Of a stretch of 64,000 bases of DNA, positions 1 through 10,103 are shown piece by piece. The stretch's first letter is position 1, and the number at the start of each line of letters is the position of its first letter. The stretch spans positions 832,501-896,500 of the forward strand of contig CAJNDS010000102.1 of NCBI GenBank assembly GCA_905221605.1, read 5' to 3'. Source of the stretch: Symbiodinium natans (lineage: Eukaryota; Sar; Dinophyceae; Suessiales; Symbiodiniaceae). The notes under the pieces are model-generated. The model searched no databases, had not been told where the DNA came from, and was given only the letters and a program-made list of their open reading frames with translations. The position numbers were made by a program, and so were the translations under genes.

Positions 1-300
1 CTGTCGGATTACGGGCAAAGCGGCGGGAGTAGGCCCCTGACGTGCGCTGCAAAGCAGCCTTCTCGCTGATAAGAGCCGCGGGCCGTGCAAGCAGGGTAAG
101 AGGCACGCTGAACTCGCAATCCTTAAGTAAGCGCCGTGCATATCGCAATCACGAGGACCTACAAGGGTCGTTCTCTGAATTAGGGCCCCTTTCGGGTCCT
201 GTATCTTGATGTGCATACATATGTCTATGTACATGTAAATGCAGAGTACGGCACCCTGAAACAAAGGATTCGAAAAGGGACGTAGCGACTAAACCCGACA
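1..300. other. left edge, nothing recognised
   Basis: Mixed-composition DNA with no convincing open frame, RNA gene or repeat unit. It runs directly into the first telomere-type array. Confidence 0.5.
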
Positions 301-467
301 CCCTAAACCCTAAACCCTAAACCCTAAACCCTAAACCCTAAACCCTAAACCCTAAACCCTAAACCCTAAACCCTAAACCCTAAACCCTAAACCCTTGCGA
401 AACGGGTGGGAAAAAAACCCTAAACCCTAAACCCTAAACCCTAAACCCTAAACCCTAAACCCTAAAA
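301..467 (-). repeat. interstitial telomere-type array (CCCTAAA)
   Basis: Two blocks of perfect CCCTAAA heptamers (301-395 and 418-467) are separated by a short spacer that contains GAAACGGGTGGGAAAA. The spacer resembles a motif that recurs beside several other arrays in the window. The heptamer is the plant/dinoflagellate telomere type; here it is internal, not a chromosome end. Confidence 0.95.
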
Positions 468-1966
468 GAACCAAGCCTTGGCCCGCAGGTCATGCATCCC
501 GTCGAGCCCCGGTCTCGGAAGGCCGAGCGCGAGGAGCGCAGGCAGCAGGGGGAGGGGGGTATTGTTTATGCTCACACACATAGAATGATACATGTATATG
601 TACATATATACATATATACATATATATATATACACTTATTTGTCTAGTTATGCAAATAGAATATGTATATATACATATGTGTGTATAGAAATATATGTTC
701 TTAGGTGCATCTAGGTTTGGGTGGTCTCGGTCCTTCTTAGGGAGTATCTCTGCACAACTCCGATGTGCCAGACGCAGACGCCAAGCGCGGCACAGAGAGA
801 TCAGGGGCCTTGTTGGCTGCAACCGACGTAACTCTGCAGTGAGGGAGACCTGTAGTCTTGGGCTCCAGACACCTTGTCTAAGAACCCACGCATCTCCCGC
901 CTACAGGCGCGGCGAGCGCCTGAACATGTGACCGGGCCGCAGCGGGAAGTAGGGTTTACTGCATGGGTTGAAGATGTCAAAATGTGATTGCTTAGCGCTC
1001 GGCGGCCGGATGGACCTTGGGCCCGCCTTGCAGGGTCTAGGGCGAATCAATCCTCTTTGAAGCGGGGCCCCCTTTGCCGGTGCTAAGGTATCTTGCAGAG
1101 GTGACACCGCAGCTCCTTGGTTCAATCGCGGTTTAGGGTGAGGCCTCCAAGCCTGCGCACCCATTCCCCGGCTGCGCTGCTTCCCGATCGGCCCCTGCTG
1201 CACAAAGCGAGAGAAAGCAAGTCGCACGCACTGGTGCTAAGGAGCATCTTTGTGGCGACTTGCCTCAACCTATGAAGGGCTAATCGAACATTCTAAGCCA
1301 TTGCCCTTTCAAGTCAGCTCCAAGCATCAGATCTGCAACCTGGCGAAGTGATATCCAAAAAGCAAGCCTCCGGGGTCCTGAGCCCTCGTTGTAACCCAAA
1401 AAACCCTATAAACCCGAAGTTCCCTCCGGACCCCGCTTTGAGCTTGGCAAGTTCACAATGCCCGTTTTCCCCGGAGTCCCTTAAAGTGACACCTCCCGGA
1501 ACCCTCCCTGCGCGCGTCGCGTGAGAAAAGAGGTGAACAGGCAGGGCTGGATTTTCAACTACGAGGCGACTCTGCTTGCAAGAGGGCCACGAGGTGAAGG
1601 GGGACTTTTGGGGGACTTATGGGGCGTATGTGAGGGTTGGTGGAGGGTTTGTGGGGACGAAGGGGGGGCTTATGGGGGTGCGTTGAGGGTTTCGGGATGC
1701 GTGTTTTGGATGAAACAGGGTTTTCGGGGGCTCGGGTCTAGAGGGGTACAGGTCTCACGTCGCCAGAAACGCTTCTGCTTTTGCCAGAATTGGGGTTATC
1801 TTGCCGTCACATCGAGCATGGTTTGCCACCCACCTACAGCTCCCTCAGTTAACTTTGGACAGATCCTACCATAGCCTAAGTCCCTAAGTTCGCACCAAGG
1901 CAAACCCAAAAACCTTGCACACGACGAAGTTGCATTCGAAGCTTCAGCCCAGCGCCCGCGCGGTCT
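468..1966. other. non-coding stretch with AT microsatellite
   Basis: Contains a CATATATA-type dinucleotide tract (about 592-693) and a G-rich segment at about 1590-1740. Open frames here are short, have no family resemblance and overlap on both strands, so I assign no gene. Confidence 0.5.
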
Positions 1967-2092
1967 GAGTCTCCAAGAGACTTGGAGGACGTCCGGGAGA
2001 TCTCTGAGAAGATCGATGCCTGGATGAAGGCCATCGACCTGACCCCGAACCTGGGCGTCGATCGGCCAGGGGCCCGATGTTTGAGTTTTTGA
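1967..2092 (+). CDS. exon-like fragment, hypothetical
   Basis: The frame from 1967 reads a charged helical peptide (SPRDLEDVREISEKIDAW..) with amphipathic spacing and strong GC3 bias, unlike the flanks. It ends at TGA 2090-2092, just before a TTTAGGG array at 2105-2129. No start codon or splice site can be fixed. It may be an exon or a captured gene fragment. No family recognised. Confidence 0.3.
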   Translation, partial: ESPRDLEDVREISEKIDAWMKAIDLTPNLGVDRPGARCLSF

Positions 2093-2304
2093 GAATCTGA
2101 TGCGGGGTTTAGGGTTTAGGGTTTAGGGCTGGTCTGCTTTCAATGGTTGACCTTCGATGGGCGCATCAGGTCTTTCCAGGTCGCCCGGGGTGGTGCGCTG
2201 TGGTTGGGGGTCGACGGGGTTGAGGGGCTGCAACAATCAAGGAGAGCAAGCAGTTCCTATCAAGACCTTTCCAAAGACAACCCGGGAAAAACCGCGCACA
2301 CCCG

Positions 2305-2481
2305 ATGCTACGCTGCAAGAGGTCCACCTTCTCTCAGCTCTTCGTCGACCTCGAGCTTTATGAGAAGGACCACGTTCCCGAGAACACTTCAGGGCCCGAC
2401 TTCCAGACTTCATGGATCCAAACAAGTTTCAACTCCGAACCATTCCGAACCCTTAGGTCTAAGGTTTGGGATTGGTTTTGA
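2305..2481 (+). CDS. short exon-like ORF, 58 codons
   Basis: ATG at 2305 opens a 58-residue frame with a normal-looking interior (FSQLFVDLELYEKDHVPEN) that stops at 2479-2481. Codon use and the balance of charged and aromatic residues look coding, especially over the first 40 residues. It lies within about 900 bp of three other exon-like frames (1967, 2606, 2814). They could be exons of one gene or unrelated fragments. No family recognised. Confidence 0.3.
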   Translation: MLRCKRSTFSQLFVDLELYEKDHVPENTSGPDFQTSWIQTSFNSEPFRTLRSKVWDWF

Positions 2482-2605
2482 ACCCAGTCCCTCTTGAGGA
2501 GAAGCTGCCCTACGTGTGGGCTCACCAGGCCGGGCCCGAAGGGAAATCACACCATAAACCAAAGGCAGTGATGCCTTTTGGAGATTCTCTGAGCATCTGC
2601 GGCAG

Positions 2606-2809
2606 TTGGCTGCTTTAAGGCACCCCTTGCTAGCAGCCCTTAGCACTGAAATGGGGGGGAATGGGGGAAACCCAGCAAAGGTTTTTGATGCCTATGCCAA
2701 GCCGATGCGGCTTGTGCCTGGCGATCCCGACTACTACGGTGACGACTCGCAAGAACACCGGGCTTTGGGGCATTTCGGGCATGTGGGGTGTTTAGGGTTT
2801 AGGGTATAG
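2606..2809 (+). CDS. exon-like ORF running into telomeric repeat
   Basis: The central part (about 2676-2775) reads KVFDAYAKPMRLVPGDPDYY.., which looks like real protein. The frame is closed by the TAG inside TTTAGGG and so gains the array-derived tail GFRV. The genuine coding part probably ends before 2785. Start uncertain. Confidence 0.3.
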   Translation: MAALRHPLLAALSTEMGGNGGNPAKVFDAYAKPMRLVPGDPDYYGDDSQEHRALGHFGHVGCLGFRV

Positions 2810-2813
2810 TAGC

Positions 2814-2876
2814 ATGGCTATGGCTAACGGCTACAATGGCTACAAGGTCCTGGTGGACAGCTTGCACGCGTGTTAG
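2814..2876 (+). CDS. 20-residue ORF directly after TTTAGGG repeat
   Basis: ATG at 2814 follows two TTTAGGG units by about 10 bp and gives MAMANGYNGYKVLVDSLHAC. It may be a first exon or a fragment. Too short to classify. Confidence 0.2.
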   Translation: MAMANGYNGYKVLVDSLHAC

Positions 2877-3020
2877 CTAGGAGTTCTCATGGATACCAGA
2901 GGCAAGCTCAGAATCCAGAAGTTGCGTGGGAGTGTCGAAGCAGCTGGATGTTCCTGGCCTTCGCGTGTTTGGTACCGTGCTCTCAGCTCTATCCTGCAAG
3001 CCCCACAAGGCCCCTGAGCG

Positions 3021-3242
3021 CCCTAAACCCTAAACCCTAAACCCTAAACCCTAAACCCTAAACCCTAAACCCTAAACCCCAAACCCTAAACCCTAAACCC
3101 TAAACCCTAAACCCTGAACCCTGAGCCCTGAACCCTAAACCCTAAACCCTAAACCCTAAACCCTAAACCCTAAACCCTAAACCCTAAAACCCTAAACCCT
3201 AAACCCTAAACCCTAGACCCTAGACCCTAAACCCTAAACCCT
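3021..3242 (-). repeat. interstitial telomere-type array with variants
   Basis: About 31 CCCTAAA units, with interspersed CCCCAAA, CCCTGAA, CCCTGAG and CCCTAGA variants. A short reverse-oriented block (TTTAGGG, 3354-3385) follows about 110 bp downstream. Confidence 0.9.
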
Positions 3243-3599
3243 GGATCTCCCACTCTCCAGGAGGGGCGCGTGCGATCGGCCCTGTGCGTCTGCAAGTGGG
3301 ACTTCATGGCGGTCCTTGACAGGCGGCCAGCAGCGGTTGAATTGAGGATAGTGAAGGGTTTAGGGCTTGGGGTTTAGGGTTTAGACTGCGAAGGCCGAAG
3401 CGAAGGGTCTGGCTTTGGGGCGAGTTCCTGTTATGTCCGAGTTGCGAGAGCGAACCTTAACACCTGCGGGCTGCCGATTATCTGCTTGACTACACCGGTC
3501 CTCGCGTAGTTGACCTGGAGTCCGGAGTGGGGTAAGTACCAGTAGTGCTTGACACAGTTGCAGGGGATAGAAGAGAATTCGGGCATTAGAAAGTACTAA

Positions 3600-3999
3600 G
3601 TTTCAAAAATGGCTGGCCGACATGCAGGGGTGGCACTTCGCGAAAAGTCAGTTCTCCTCTGTGTTTGAACGGAACCTACTTTTAAAAGCGATAGACGTGA
3701 ATGCGGAAGGCACATGTTCTGGGTAGTTTTCTGCGATGCAGAATGTTCCGCACTCCTGTACTTGTATTGGCACCCGATTAAAAGCCGATAGAAGTGAATT
3801 CGGAAATAGTACATGTAAAGTAGAAAAGCGGCTGACCGACATGCAGTCTAGTTTCATGGAACATATGAAAGCCGATAGCCGTGAATTCGGAAGGCAAGCA
3901 TTCTTGTGGGTGGTGTGTCGCACAAAGAGTCCGGTCTCCTTGCCATATATCAATCTAGGACCCATGACAGACGTGAATTCGGAAAGCGGACATTCTGGG
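3600..3999. repeat. degenerate tandem repeat, about 93 bp period
   Basis: The core GATAGACGTGAATTCGGAA recurs with small changes at about 3690, 3785, 3872 and 3966. Spacing is about 87 to 96 bp. Parts of the longer unit also recur, for example GACCGACATGCAG near 3617 and 3835. Frames on both strands are open through it, which is expected of a tandem repeat and is not taken as coding. Confidence 0.7.
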
Positions 4000-4030
4000 C
4001 CCTAGGCCCCAAACCTAAGCCGCAGACACG

Positions 4031-4740
4031 AAATCCTAAACCCTAAACCGTAAACCCTAAATCCTAAACCCTAAAACCTAAACCCTAAACCCTAAACCTA
4101 AGCCCTAGACCCGAAATCCTAAAGCCTAAAAGCCCCACGCCCTCAGATGACGTAGCACCCCAAGGCTCCTGCGAGTCCGCTTCGAGGGGGCTGCCAGGCC
4201 CGGATTCTTGGGGCAGGAAGTCGTCGGAAGGGGCTTCAGGGCGTGTTAGGGTTCGGGGTTTAGGGTTTAGGGTTTCCGGCAACGCCCTCAGTCCGGCTGC
4301 AAAAAAAGGGTTTAGGGTTTAGGATGGGGGGGGGGGGGATGGCGGGGAGGGGGGGGAGGGGGAGACAACTGTTTCTTTTGGGTGGGAACGTGAGCAGCCT
4401 TAAGGTCTGGGACCCAGGATTTTTGATTCCGGCTGGGACTTGCAAGGTTTCGGTGAACTTGGGGGACCTTTCTGCACAGGGTTGCAAAAGAGGGCCCAAA
4501 AACAATTGCGGAATCCCAAGTCCTGAAACTCAAGAGCCTTGCGGCCAGGGACACCTTCATGAACCGATTTCGGGCGGCCACCGGCTTCATAGAGAAGGAG
4601 ACTCGGGGCATTGGGAGCCTCCAAGGTTTTTGAGTGCAGGGATTCGGGCACCCTCGACTCACCCCGGGGTTTGGGGCTCCCAAAACCCTAAACCCAAAAC
4701 CCTAAACCCGAAACCCTAAACCCTAAACCCTAAACCCTCA
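4031..4740. repeat. cluster of short telomere-type blocks
   Basis: CCCTAAA-type blocks lie at about 4035-4125 and 4683-4740, and TTTAGGG-type blocks at 4253-4273 and 4307-4323, so orientation flips within the cluster. A G-rich tract lies at 4325-4365. The sequence between blocks is unassigned. Confidence 0.8.
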
Positions 4741-4996
4741 ACCGGACTTCGTGCTCGGGGTTGGAATGAGGTCTCTGGAGGATCAGCTTGACTTAGCAGC
4801 CCAAAAGTTGGGAACCCGATGTTCGGGGAACCCAGCCAAAGGGCGTAGGACCCAACAAAGCCACGTGCTTAGGCCTGGCTGAAGGCATGTCTGATGATGA
4901 GGTGGAGATTCCAGAGAAGAAGCATATACGGATATAGCTTTTTCTCCCCAGAATTTCGGGAGTTTCTGCAGGCTGTGGGTTGAAGGGAACTCGAAG

Positions 4997-5239
4997 GTGA
5001 AGAAGATACGGTCGCCCGGAGAATCAAGGTGCCACCGGCAGGAAGACGACTACTACTTGAAGAGCATGGAAAGAGCAATTGAAGATGCCACCAAGATCTA
5101 CCCCGTGATTCCCAAGCGTAACCACAGGTGCATCTGCACCGTTCCTCATGCTTCTGGTTTGCCAGTGCTGTCCATGCACAAGATGAGTGATGACATTCAA
5201 GTTGGCGACAACTTTTTGGGATTGGGCCGCTCACGATAG
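4997..5239 (+). CDS. hypothetical ORF, 80 codons
   Basis: ATG at 4997 and stop at 5237-5239. The peptide is mixed and charged (DDYYLKSMERAIEDATKIYP.., then a Cys/His-containing stretch and MSDDIQVGDNFLG). Codon choice looks coding and the sequence is more AT-balanced than its flanks. The opposite-strand 283-codon frame over 4869-5720 is rich in Ser, Arg and Cys and is probably a shadow. No family recognised; it could be an exon. Confidence 0.3.
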   Translation: MKKIRSPGESRCHRQEDDYYLKSMERAIEDATKIYPVIPKRNHRCICTVPHASGLPVLSMHKMSDDIQVGDNFLGLGRSR

Positions 5240-6700
5240 CCGCCTGCCGAAGGGCACCGTGCCGGAGCAATGGCTCGCCAGTGAAGCGGGGAAACGGTGA
5301 AACCGTGAACTCTTGCCAGCTGTAGCACTTCAGAAACCTTCCGTTTCCCAGAGTTGGAAACAATCCCCTCAGCCCGACCTCCAGGAGTGCAGAGTCAAGG
5401 AGGCTGGACTGACCTGTCAAAGTCTGTTCTGAAACCTGGGATTTGCTTCGGTTGGATGGTGTTCGGTCCCGGGTTGAGGGCTCTTTTGACGTTAGGGCGG
5501 AAAGGGGGCACCTGGACCTTGCTTGGGGGGGTTCGTGGGGCTGCAAAGGCCGATAAGTGCCTGTAGGACTGCGGTTGTTGCATGTGCACCGTGAACATGA
5601 GCTGTGCTGAGAGAGCCCCCTGCCCAAGCTTGCAGAATGGGCCGCCTTGTTTGCGGGAGCCAAGCTGTCAACGCCAGTCCAGAAGCACCCAGAAGCCACC
5701 CGTTCACGGCTGGCTGTCACTAAATCACTCAGAGTCCAAGAGACACCGAGATCTCCCCCTGGGCAGGCCGTCTGGAAGCGAGAGAGGGAGGCGGAGATTC
5801 GGGTTTAGGAGGGAGGCCTTCTATATCCTTCCATTGGGAGCATATGTCTCCAACGTACAGAGCCTGCTCCTGCACGCAGTGGTGCCTCGGGACTTGGGAC
5901 ACCTCCTCCCCTGCTATATGATTGTTTGTGGGGTGCCTGGAGCGGCTCGAGGCGTAGATTCGCAGGTGGGAGAGGTTGTGTTCGGCATGGCATGTTCTGT
6001 TGTGAAACCGGCCGTCCTACTAAGTCACCAGAGGCCTGGCAGCTCGAGATCAGGTGGATCGGTCTAACACCAAAATCGTGCACGGCTTGGCTTTTGTCCG
6101 ATATGCAGCTTAAACGGACCCGTTCAGCCCTGGTAAAAAGCCTTCTCCTTTCTGAAGCCACCAAACCCTAAGCCCCAAAGCCGATCCTGGAGGCAGCGCG
6201 GCTGCGAAATCCGACCTCGCCGCCGGCGTCGCCCAGCATCACGCGCCCCGGATACGAATCGTTGCTCATTCTCCTTCTCCTACTCCTGCATGAGGCGATC
6301 GAAGGCTTCAAAGGAAAGGAGCTACTAGGATCCCCACTGGGAGCCCGAATCTTTCGACCTGCAGGGCTCAGGCCTTTGCCTCCTCATCTACAGGCCCGAT
6401 ATGCCCCCCGAGTTGCACCCTCAGAGCCCAGTCAGCACCCTGCCCGAAGAGGTTGCATGGCCTCAGCCGCATGCTCTCTCGAGCGGAAAGCAAAGGCGGC
6501 GCAGGGGGGCGGGGGGGGGATTTCATTCTCACAAGGATTTTGACGATTCTTAAGTGGTATTGTTGCCCAATTCAACTTTCCATCTGCCATACGCGACGCC
6601 CTAAAACTGAAGCGTACAATGCTGGCCCACAGTTGAGCCACCAAAAGCTTCAAGAGGCCGAGGGACCAAACACCTTGGCAAGGACTCAGCTGCTGGCGAT
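5240..6700. other. gene-poor stretch
   Basis: Several overlapping frames of 70-160 codons on both strands have no domain-like features and disagreeing codon use. No repeat array is present. I see no gene I can support. Confidence 0.4.
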
Positions 6701-6752
6701 GGGGTTTAGGGTTTAGGGTTTAAGGTTTAGGGCTTAGGGCTTAGGGTGTAGG
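6701..6752 (+). repeat. TTTAGGG-type array
   Basis: Seven imperfect heptamers, the last ones being variants such as GCTTAGG and GTGTAGG. Confidence 0.85.
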
Positions 6753-6924
6753 GCGGGGGGGAGGTGGATATGGGGGGTTGCCGGGCTTGAGGTTGTTGAT
6801 TTTTCAGGAGGACTTACAGCGTCTTGGCCTCAGGGCTTCGAGTGAGTTTTTGTTGAGCTTTAGTTGCCAGGCTCAGTGTGTACAGAATTTCATAGGATTT
6901 CCATGTCGGCTTGTGGGACCCTGC

Positions 6925-6984
6925 CATGCTATGCACCTGTAGGAGTCACGTTGTCATGCTATGCACCTTTAGGATTCACGTTTG
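6925..6984 (+). repeat. 30-bp tandem duplication
   Basis: Two copies of a 30-bp unit starting CATGCTATGCACCT at 6925 and 6955 differ at a few positions. Confidence 0.7.
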
Positions 6985-8139
6985 GCCCCCCACCAGGACC
7001 TCATGGATACACCCGCCAAGCCTCGCCCGCTGCGGGGCTGGATTGTGATTTTGGGGTTTCTCCAGGTTCAGGGGTTGAAGGAATGCTTCGCGTCTCGCGT
7101 TTCTGTGGGAGTTCTCAGTGATCCTGGCCTACGTACCGTTGGAAGACAGCACGGAACAGATGCAGAACACAGCACAATGTCTTGCGAAAGGCTTCGGCCG
7201 AGAAGTCAACTCATCAACTTATCCGTCTGCATTTCTTGCGCCCACGCATGATGCTTCGACATGCATTTGGTGATAGGCGAGGCCCACCCTTAGTGCCTCA
7301 AAAGCCTGAGCCCCAATGTCCCACTCTCACATCTCACCACCTGTGCCAAGGGTCTGGAAGCACGACCGTTACGTGACAGGCCGGCTTCCGGAAATGGTTG
7401 CGGGGTTCAATGTGTGGAGCTGTTCGCAGCCGCCGGTAGAGTCGCTCAGAGGGATTTCGGTTTCAGCTTGGGTTCACAGGTTTACGGTTCTTAACATGTT
7501 GAGGTCTGGGAGAGAGAGAGAGAGAGAGAGAGGAAGAAGAAGAAGAAGAAGAATAAGAAGAAGAAGAAGAAGAAGAAGAGGAGGAGGAGAGATTTCAGGG
7601 TCGAGGGACCGGAGCGAAGTCAGCATCGAGGAGGCGTGGTGATGTGGTGGAGAATGCACTGGGTGCGGCAGTACACAGAGTCCTAGAGGCCACCGGTGCC
7701 GGTACTCTTTCCCCAGCAGCCAAAGAAATGGGGAAGTGATCATCCTAGAAGCCAGACAAAACGCATGCACGTCACACGTGACGCAGAGGAAGATACTGCC
7801 TCTACCTTTCGGGAGCTGGGCTGATATCATGTGGATTCGCCCCAGCTGTGCAGGAGGGACGAAAACCCGAAACCCAAAACCCTCAGCCCTAATTCTATAC
7901 TGAAAACCCCAAGCAGCCCGGAACATGTGCCATACGGCCGAAGGACTCCTGAAAGCTCCCGAGGCACAAGTGGGGTGGGGGGGGTGGCTGCTCCAGGGTT
8001 TCAGTGGCGGTATTCGCGCTTCTTGCGGCGGGGGGGGGAAGCTGTCGGGATTCCATGGTGTTGAGGTTCATAGGAAGGAATCCTTGACCTTGGGCTGGCC
8101 TTCAGGAACCCGAATTGGAAATATGTGTAACGCTACAAA
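6985..8139. other. gene-poor stretch with GA/GAA microsatellite
   Basis: Holds a purine tract at about 7510-7588 ((GA)n then (GAA)n). The long frames over it encode only Arg/Glu or Leu/Ser runs and are rejected as genes. Nothing else recognised. Confidence 0.5.
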
Positions 8140-8172
8140 CCCTAAACCCTAAACCCTAAACCCTAAACCCTA
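8140..8172 (-). repeat. CCCTAAA array abutting a spliced-leader relict
   Basis: About five CCCTAAA units end at 8172 and join directly to ATTTTGGCTCAAG with no spacer, which may mark an integration or end-healing junction. Confidence 0.9.
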
Positions 8173-8185
8173 ATTTTGGCTCAAG
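8173..8185 (+). other. relict dinoflagellate spliced leader (DinoSL), 13 nt
   Basis: The 13 bases match the 3' end of the dinoflagellate spliced leader exactly (seen in sequence; leader known from the literature). They lie 67 bp upstream of the ATG at 8253. A genomic leader relict is the known signature of a trans-spliced mRNA that was reverse transcribed and reinserted. Confidence 0.8.
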
Positions 8186-8252
8186 GTACTATTATTCTGT
8201 CCTTCCCGCGAGATTATCTTTCATCACTGGAAAGAGTGCAGATTGCATTGCT

Positions 8253-8612
8253 ATGACGAACTTGCAATCATGCCCGTTGCCCATTCTAGATGTTGGAGCT
8301 GACGGCACCATGCCTCTGCTTCATGAGGTTCGGGAACACTTCAAGACGAATGGTCCAGCGGGGGCCATTGCCATGATGATTCCAAAGGCTTGCGGGTTGA
8401 ATGGCAGCATCAACACACCGGCAACTCTGACTGATGGGACCCCGTGCAACTTCATACGAGCGCCTTGCATGGACCTTTCAAGGAATCCCACAGATTCAGT
8501 GCCTGCCATCTTGCTCTGCATCACCACTGGTGTTGTTGGCGGGGTGAAGGTGTTCGTGCCAGAAGCTGCTGTGCGTCAATTCGCATTGCTGCCAGATCCT
8601 TTGGGAACCTAG
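8253..8612 (+). CDS. retroposed gene of unknown function, 5' part
   Basis: ATG at 8253 is the first ATG after the spliced-leader relict, leaving a 67-nt leader. The 119-residue frame has an ordinary mixed composition with a hydrophobic stretch near its end (AILLCITTGVVGGVKVFV). It stops at 8610-8612. Just after, another frame continues plausibly (FGNLEISAIAYQSVVPPAAA..) for about 25 residues. The first frame then resumes at about 8673. So this and the next entry look like one gene of about 616 codons (8253-10103) carrying one missing and one extra base about 60-70 bp apart. The gene is intronless as far as it can be read, which fits retroposition. It is either a decaying retrocopy or a locus with two sequencing errors. 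No family recognised. Confidence 0.6.
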   Translation: MTNLQSCPLPILDVGADGTMPLLHEVREHFKTNGPAGAIAMMIPKACGLNGSINTPATLTDGTPCNFIRAPCMDLSRNPTDSVPAILLCITTGVVGGVKVFVPEAAVRQFALLPDPLGT

Positions 8613-8672
8613 AAATATCTGCTATAGCCTATCAGTCTGTGGTGCCTCCTGCTGCGGCGCCGCCCGCTATGT

Positions 8673-10103
8673 ATGAACCTTGGATCTGCATCTTTAGGTT
8701 CAGGTTTCGCAGGGCAGCAAGGCTCACTGGGCCCATACCAACAGGCTGCAGGCTTTGGAGCTCCAGGATTCTCCCAGAACCCTTTATCTGCATTCAACAT
8801 CACTGGCACCACAGGGCCACTGCAATCAGGTGTGCCAGGTTTTACTGTTCCACCAGCGGTTACAGTGCCGCCTGGATCTGGCTTTTTCGGGGCAGCTCCG
8901 CCTGCCCAAGTTCCTGACCCGCTAGCGGCAGCAGGACAGCCTGCATTTGCTCCAAATCCTAGCCCATCAGGGGTCCACCCCCAACTTGGTGCACCAGCCA
9001 GCCCTTTCCTATCACCTGGATACATGGCTGCACAAGCTACTGGGCCCTCATCAGGAGCACCTGGCAGCAACGCAGGTGCTTTGCAGCAGCAGACGAAAAA
9101 CTATGCAGCTGACAAAGAGCGGATCAAGCAAAAACTTGAGCTCTTCGCCCGCGCCAAGCTTCTCACAAGCGGATTGGCAGGAAATGCTAGCGCAGACGGG
9201 AACCAGTCTAAAGCAGTCATGAGCGAAGCCATTAAGATCATTGAAGATGGAAAGTTGGAAACCGCTCATGTGTTCGCACTGAACACGCAAGCCGCGCCAA
9301 GCGATGTTGCCAACTTGAAAGAGATCCTGGCCGACAAGGTGAGGATTCTTGAGCGAGAACTTGCGAGCCTAGAGGAAGATGAGCGTAAGCACGATCCGAT
9401 TTACCTGCTTGGTGTTGTGAAGAGCGATCATGCAGAGCTACTGGATAAATTCTCCCACTTCATGACCAAGCAAGATACCCAGCAGAGAGCCTTATCCCAT
9501 ATGAGCTCTGAGATCAAGAACCTGGGCGGCAAGGTAGATCAGGTAGGCGAAGCAGCGATGGTTGGCGCGCTAGCAGCCGTTAGCGGAGCGCATGCTCTTG
9601 GCTCGCTCAGCGACCAGCAGGTTCACAACGGAACAAAGGTGCTTTACGAGATAGCATCTGGTCAAACAACAAACATGCTCAAGACCGTGCTCGGGTCTCA
9701 GCAGGCATTGACAGGCGAGACTATGTCTACCCTGTTTGGGAGTACCAAGAAGAACACAAAAGACAGCGTGCTCCAGAACAACGTTAACATCCCAACAGTC
9801 GCTGAGACATTCAACGAGGAGCAGCGTGGCATAGCTAATGACTGTTTTGCAGTTTGCAGCGCGCTCATCAGCAAGTCCACCGCAGGTGTGTCTCTCACTG
9901 ATATGGCGCAGTGGAACAAGTACTCTGCAGATGACAGCAGCATCGTCTGGAAGGCATACCTTGCGTACAGAATGGTATCAGCCATGGAGCCCAGTGCATC
10001 TGAGATACTGGAGCTTTCCAGATTCAAGTCAACCTTCAAAGACTCAGCTGCGATTGGTGTTTACGCCAATCTCTTCATGGTCACAACCCCTTTCCCGGGC
10101 TAG
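8673..10103 (+). CDS. retroposed gene of unknown function, main ORF
   Basis: Uninterrupted 476-codon frame, the longest plus-strand ORF outside the mobile element. Residues 1-130 are low-complexity Gly/Pro/Ala/Gln (FGAPGFSQNP, VPPAVTVPPG). Residues 140-270 are rich in Lys, Glu and Leu with heptad-like spacing and probably form coiled coil (DKERIKQKLELFARAKLL; LADKVRILERELASLEEDER). The C-terminal 200 residues look globular, with no signal peptide or clear membrane segment. The assigned Met is only the first in frame; translation more likely starts at 8253 (see the 5' part). Codon use is less GC-biased than in the retrotransposon downstream. No family recognised. A structural or scaffold-like protein would fit the layout, but that is a guess. 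Confidence 0.65.
   Translation: MNLGSASLGSGFAGQQGSLGPYQQAAGFGAPGFSQNPLSAFNITGTTGPLQSGVPGFTVPPAVTVPPGSGFFGAAPPAQVPDPLAAAGQPAFAPNPSPSGVHPQLGAPASPFLSPGYMAAQATGPSSGAPGSNAGALQQQTKNYAADKERIKQKLELFARAKLLTSGLAGNASADGNQSKAVMSEAIKIIEDGKLETAHVFALNTQAAPSDVANLKEILADKVRILERELASLEEDERKHDPIYLLGVVKSDHAELLDKFSHFMTKQDTQQRALSHMSSEIKNLGGKVDQVGEAAMVGALAAVSGAHALGSLSDQQVHNGTKVLYEIASGQTTNMLKTVLGSQQALTGETMSTLFGSTKKNTKDSVLQNNVNIPTVAETFNEEQRGIANDCFAVCSALISKSTAGVSLTDMAQWNKYSADDSSIVWKAYLAYRMVSAMEPSASEILELSRFKSTFKDSAAIGVYANLFMVTTPFPG

Noticed and set aside
4869-5720. 283-codon minus-strand frame
   Set aside because: Ser/Arg/Cys/Pro-rich with no domain; overlaps a more protein-like plus-strand frame (4997-5239).
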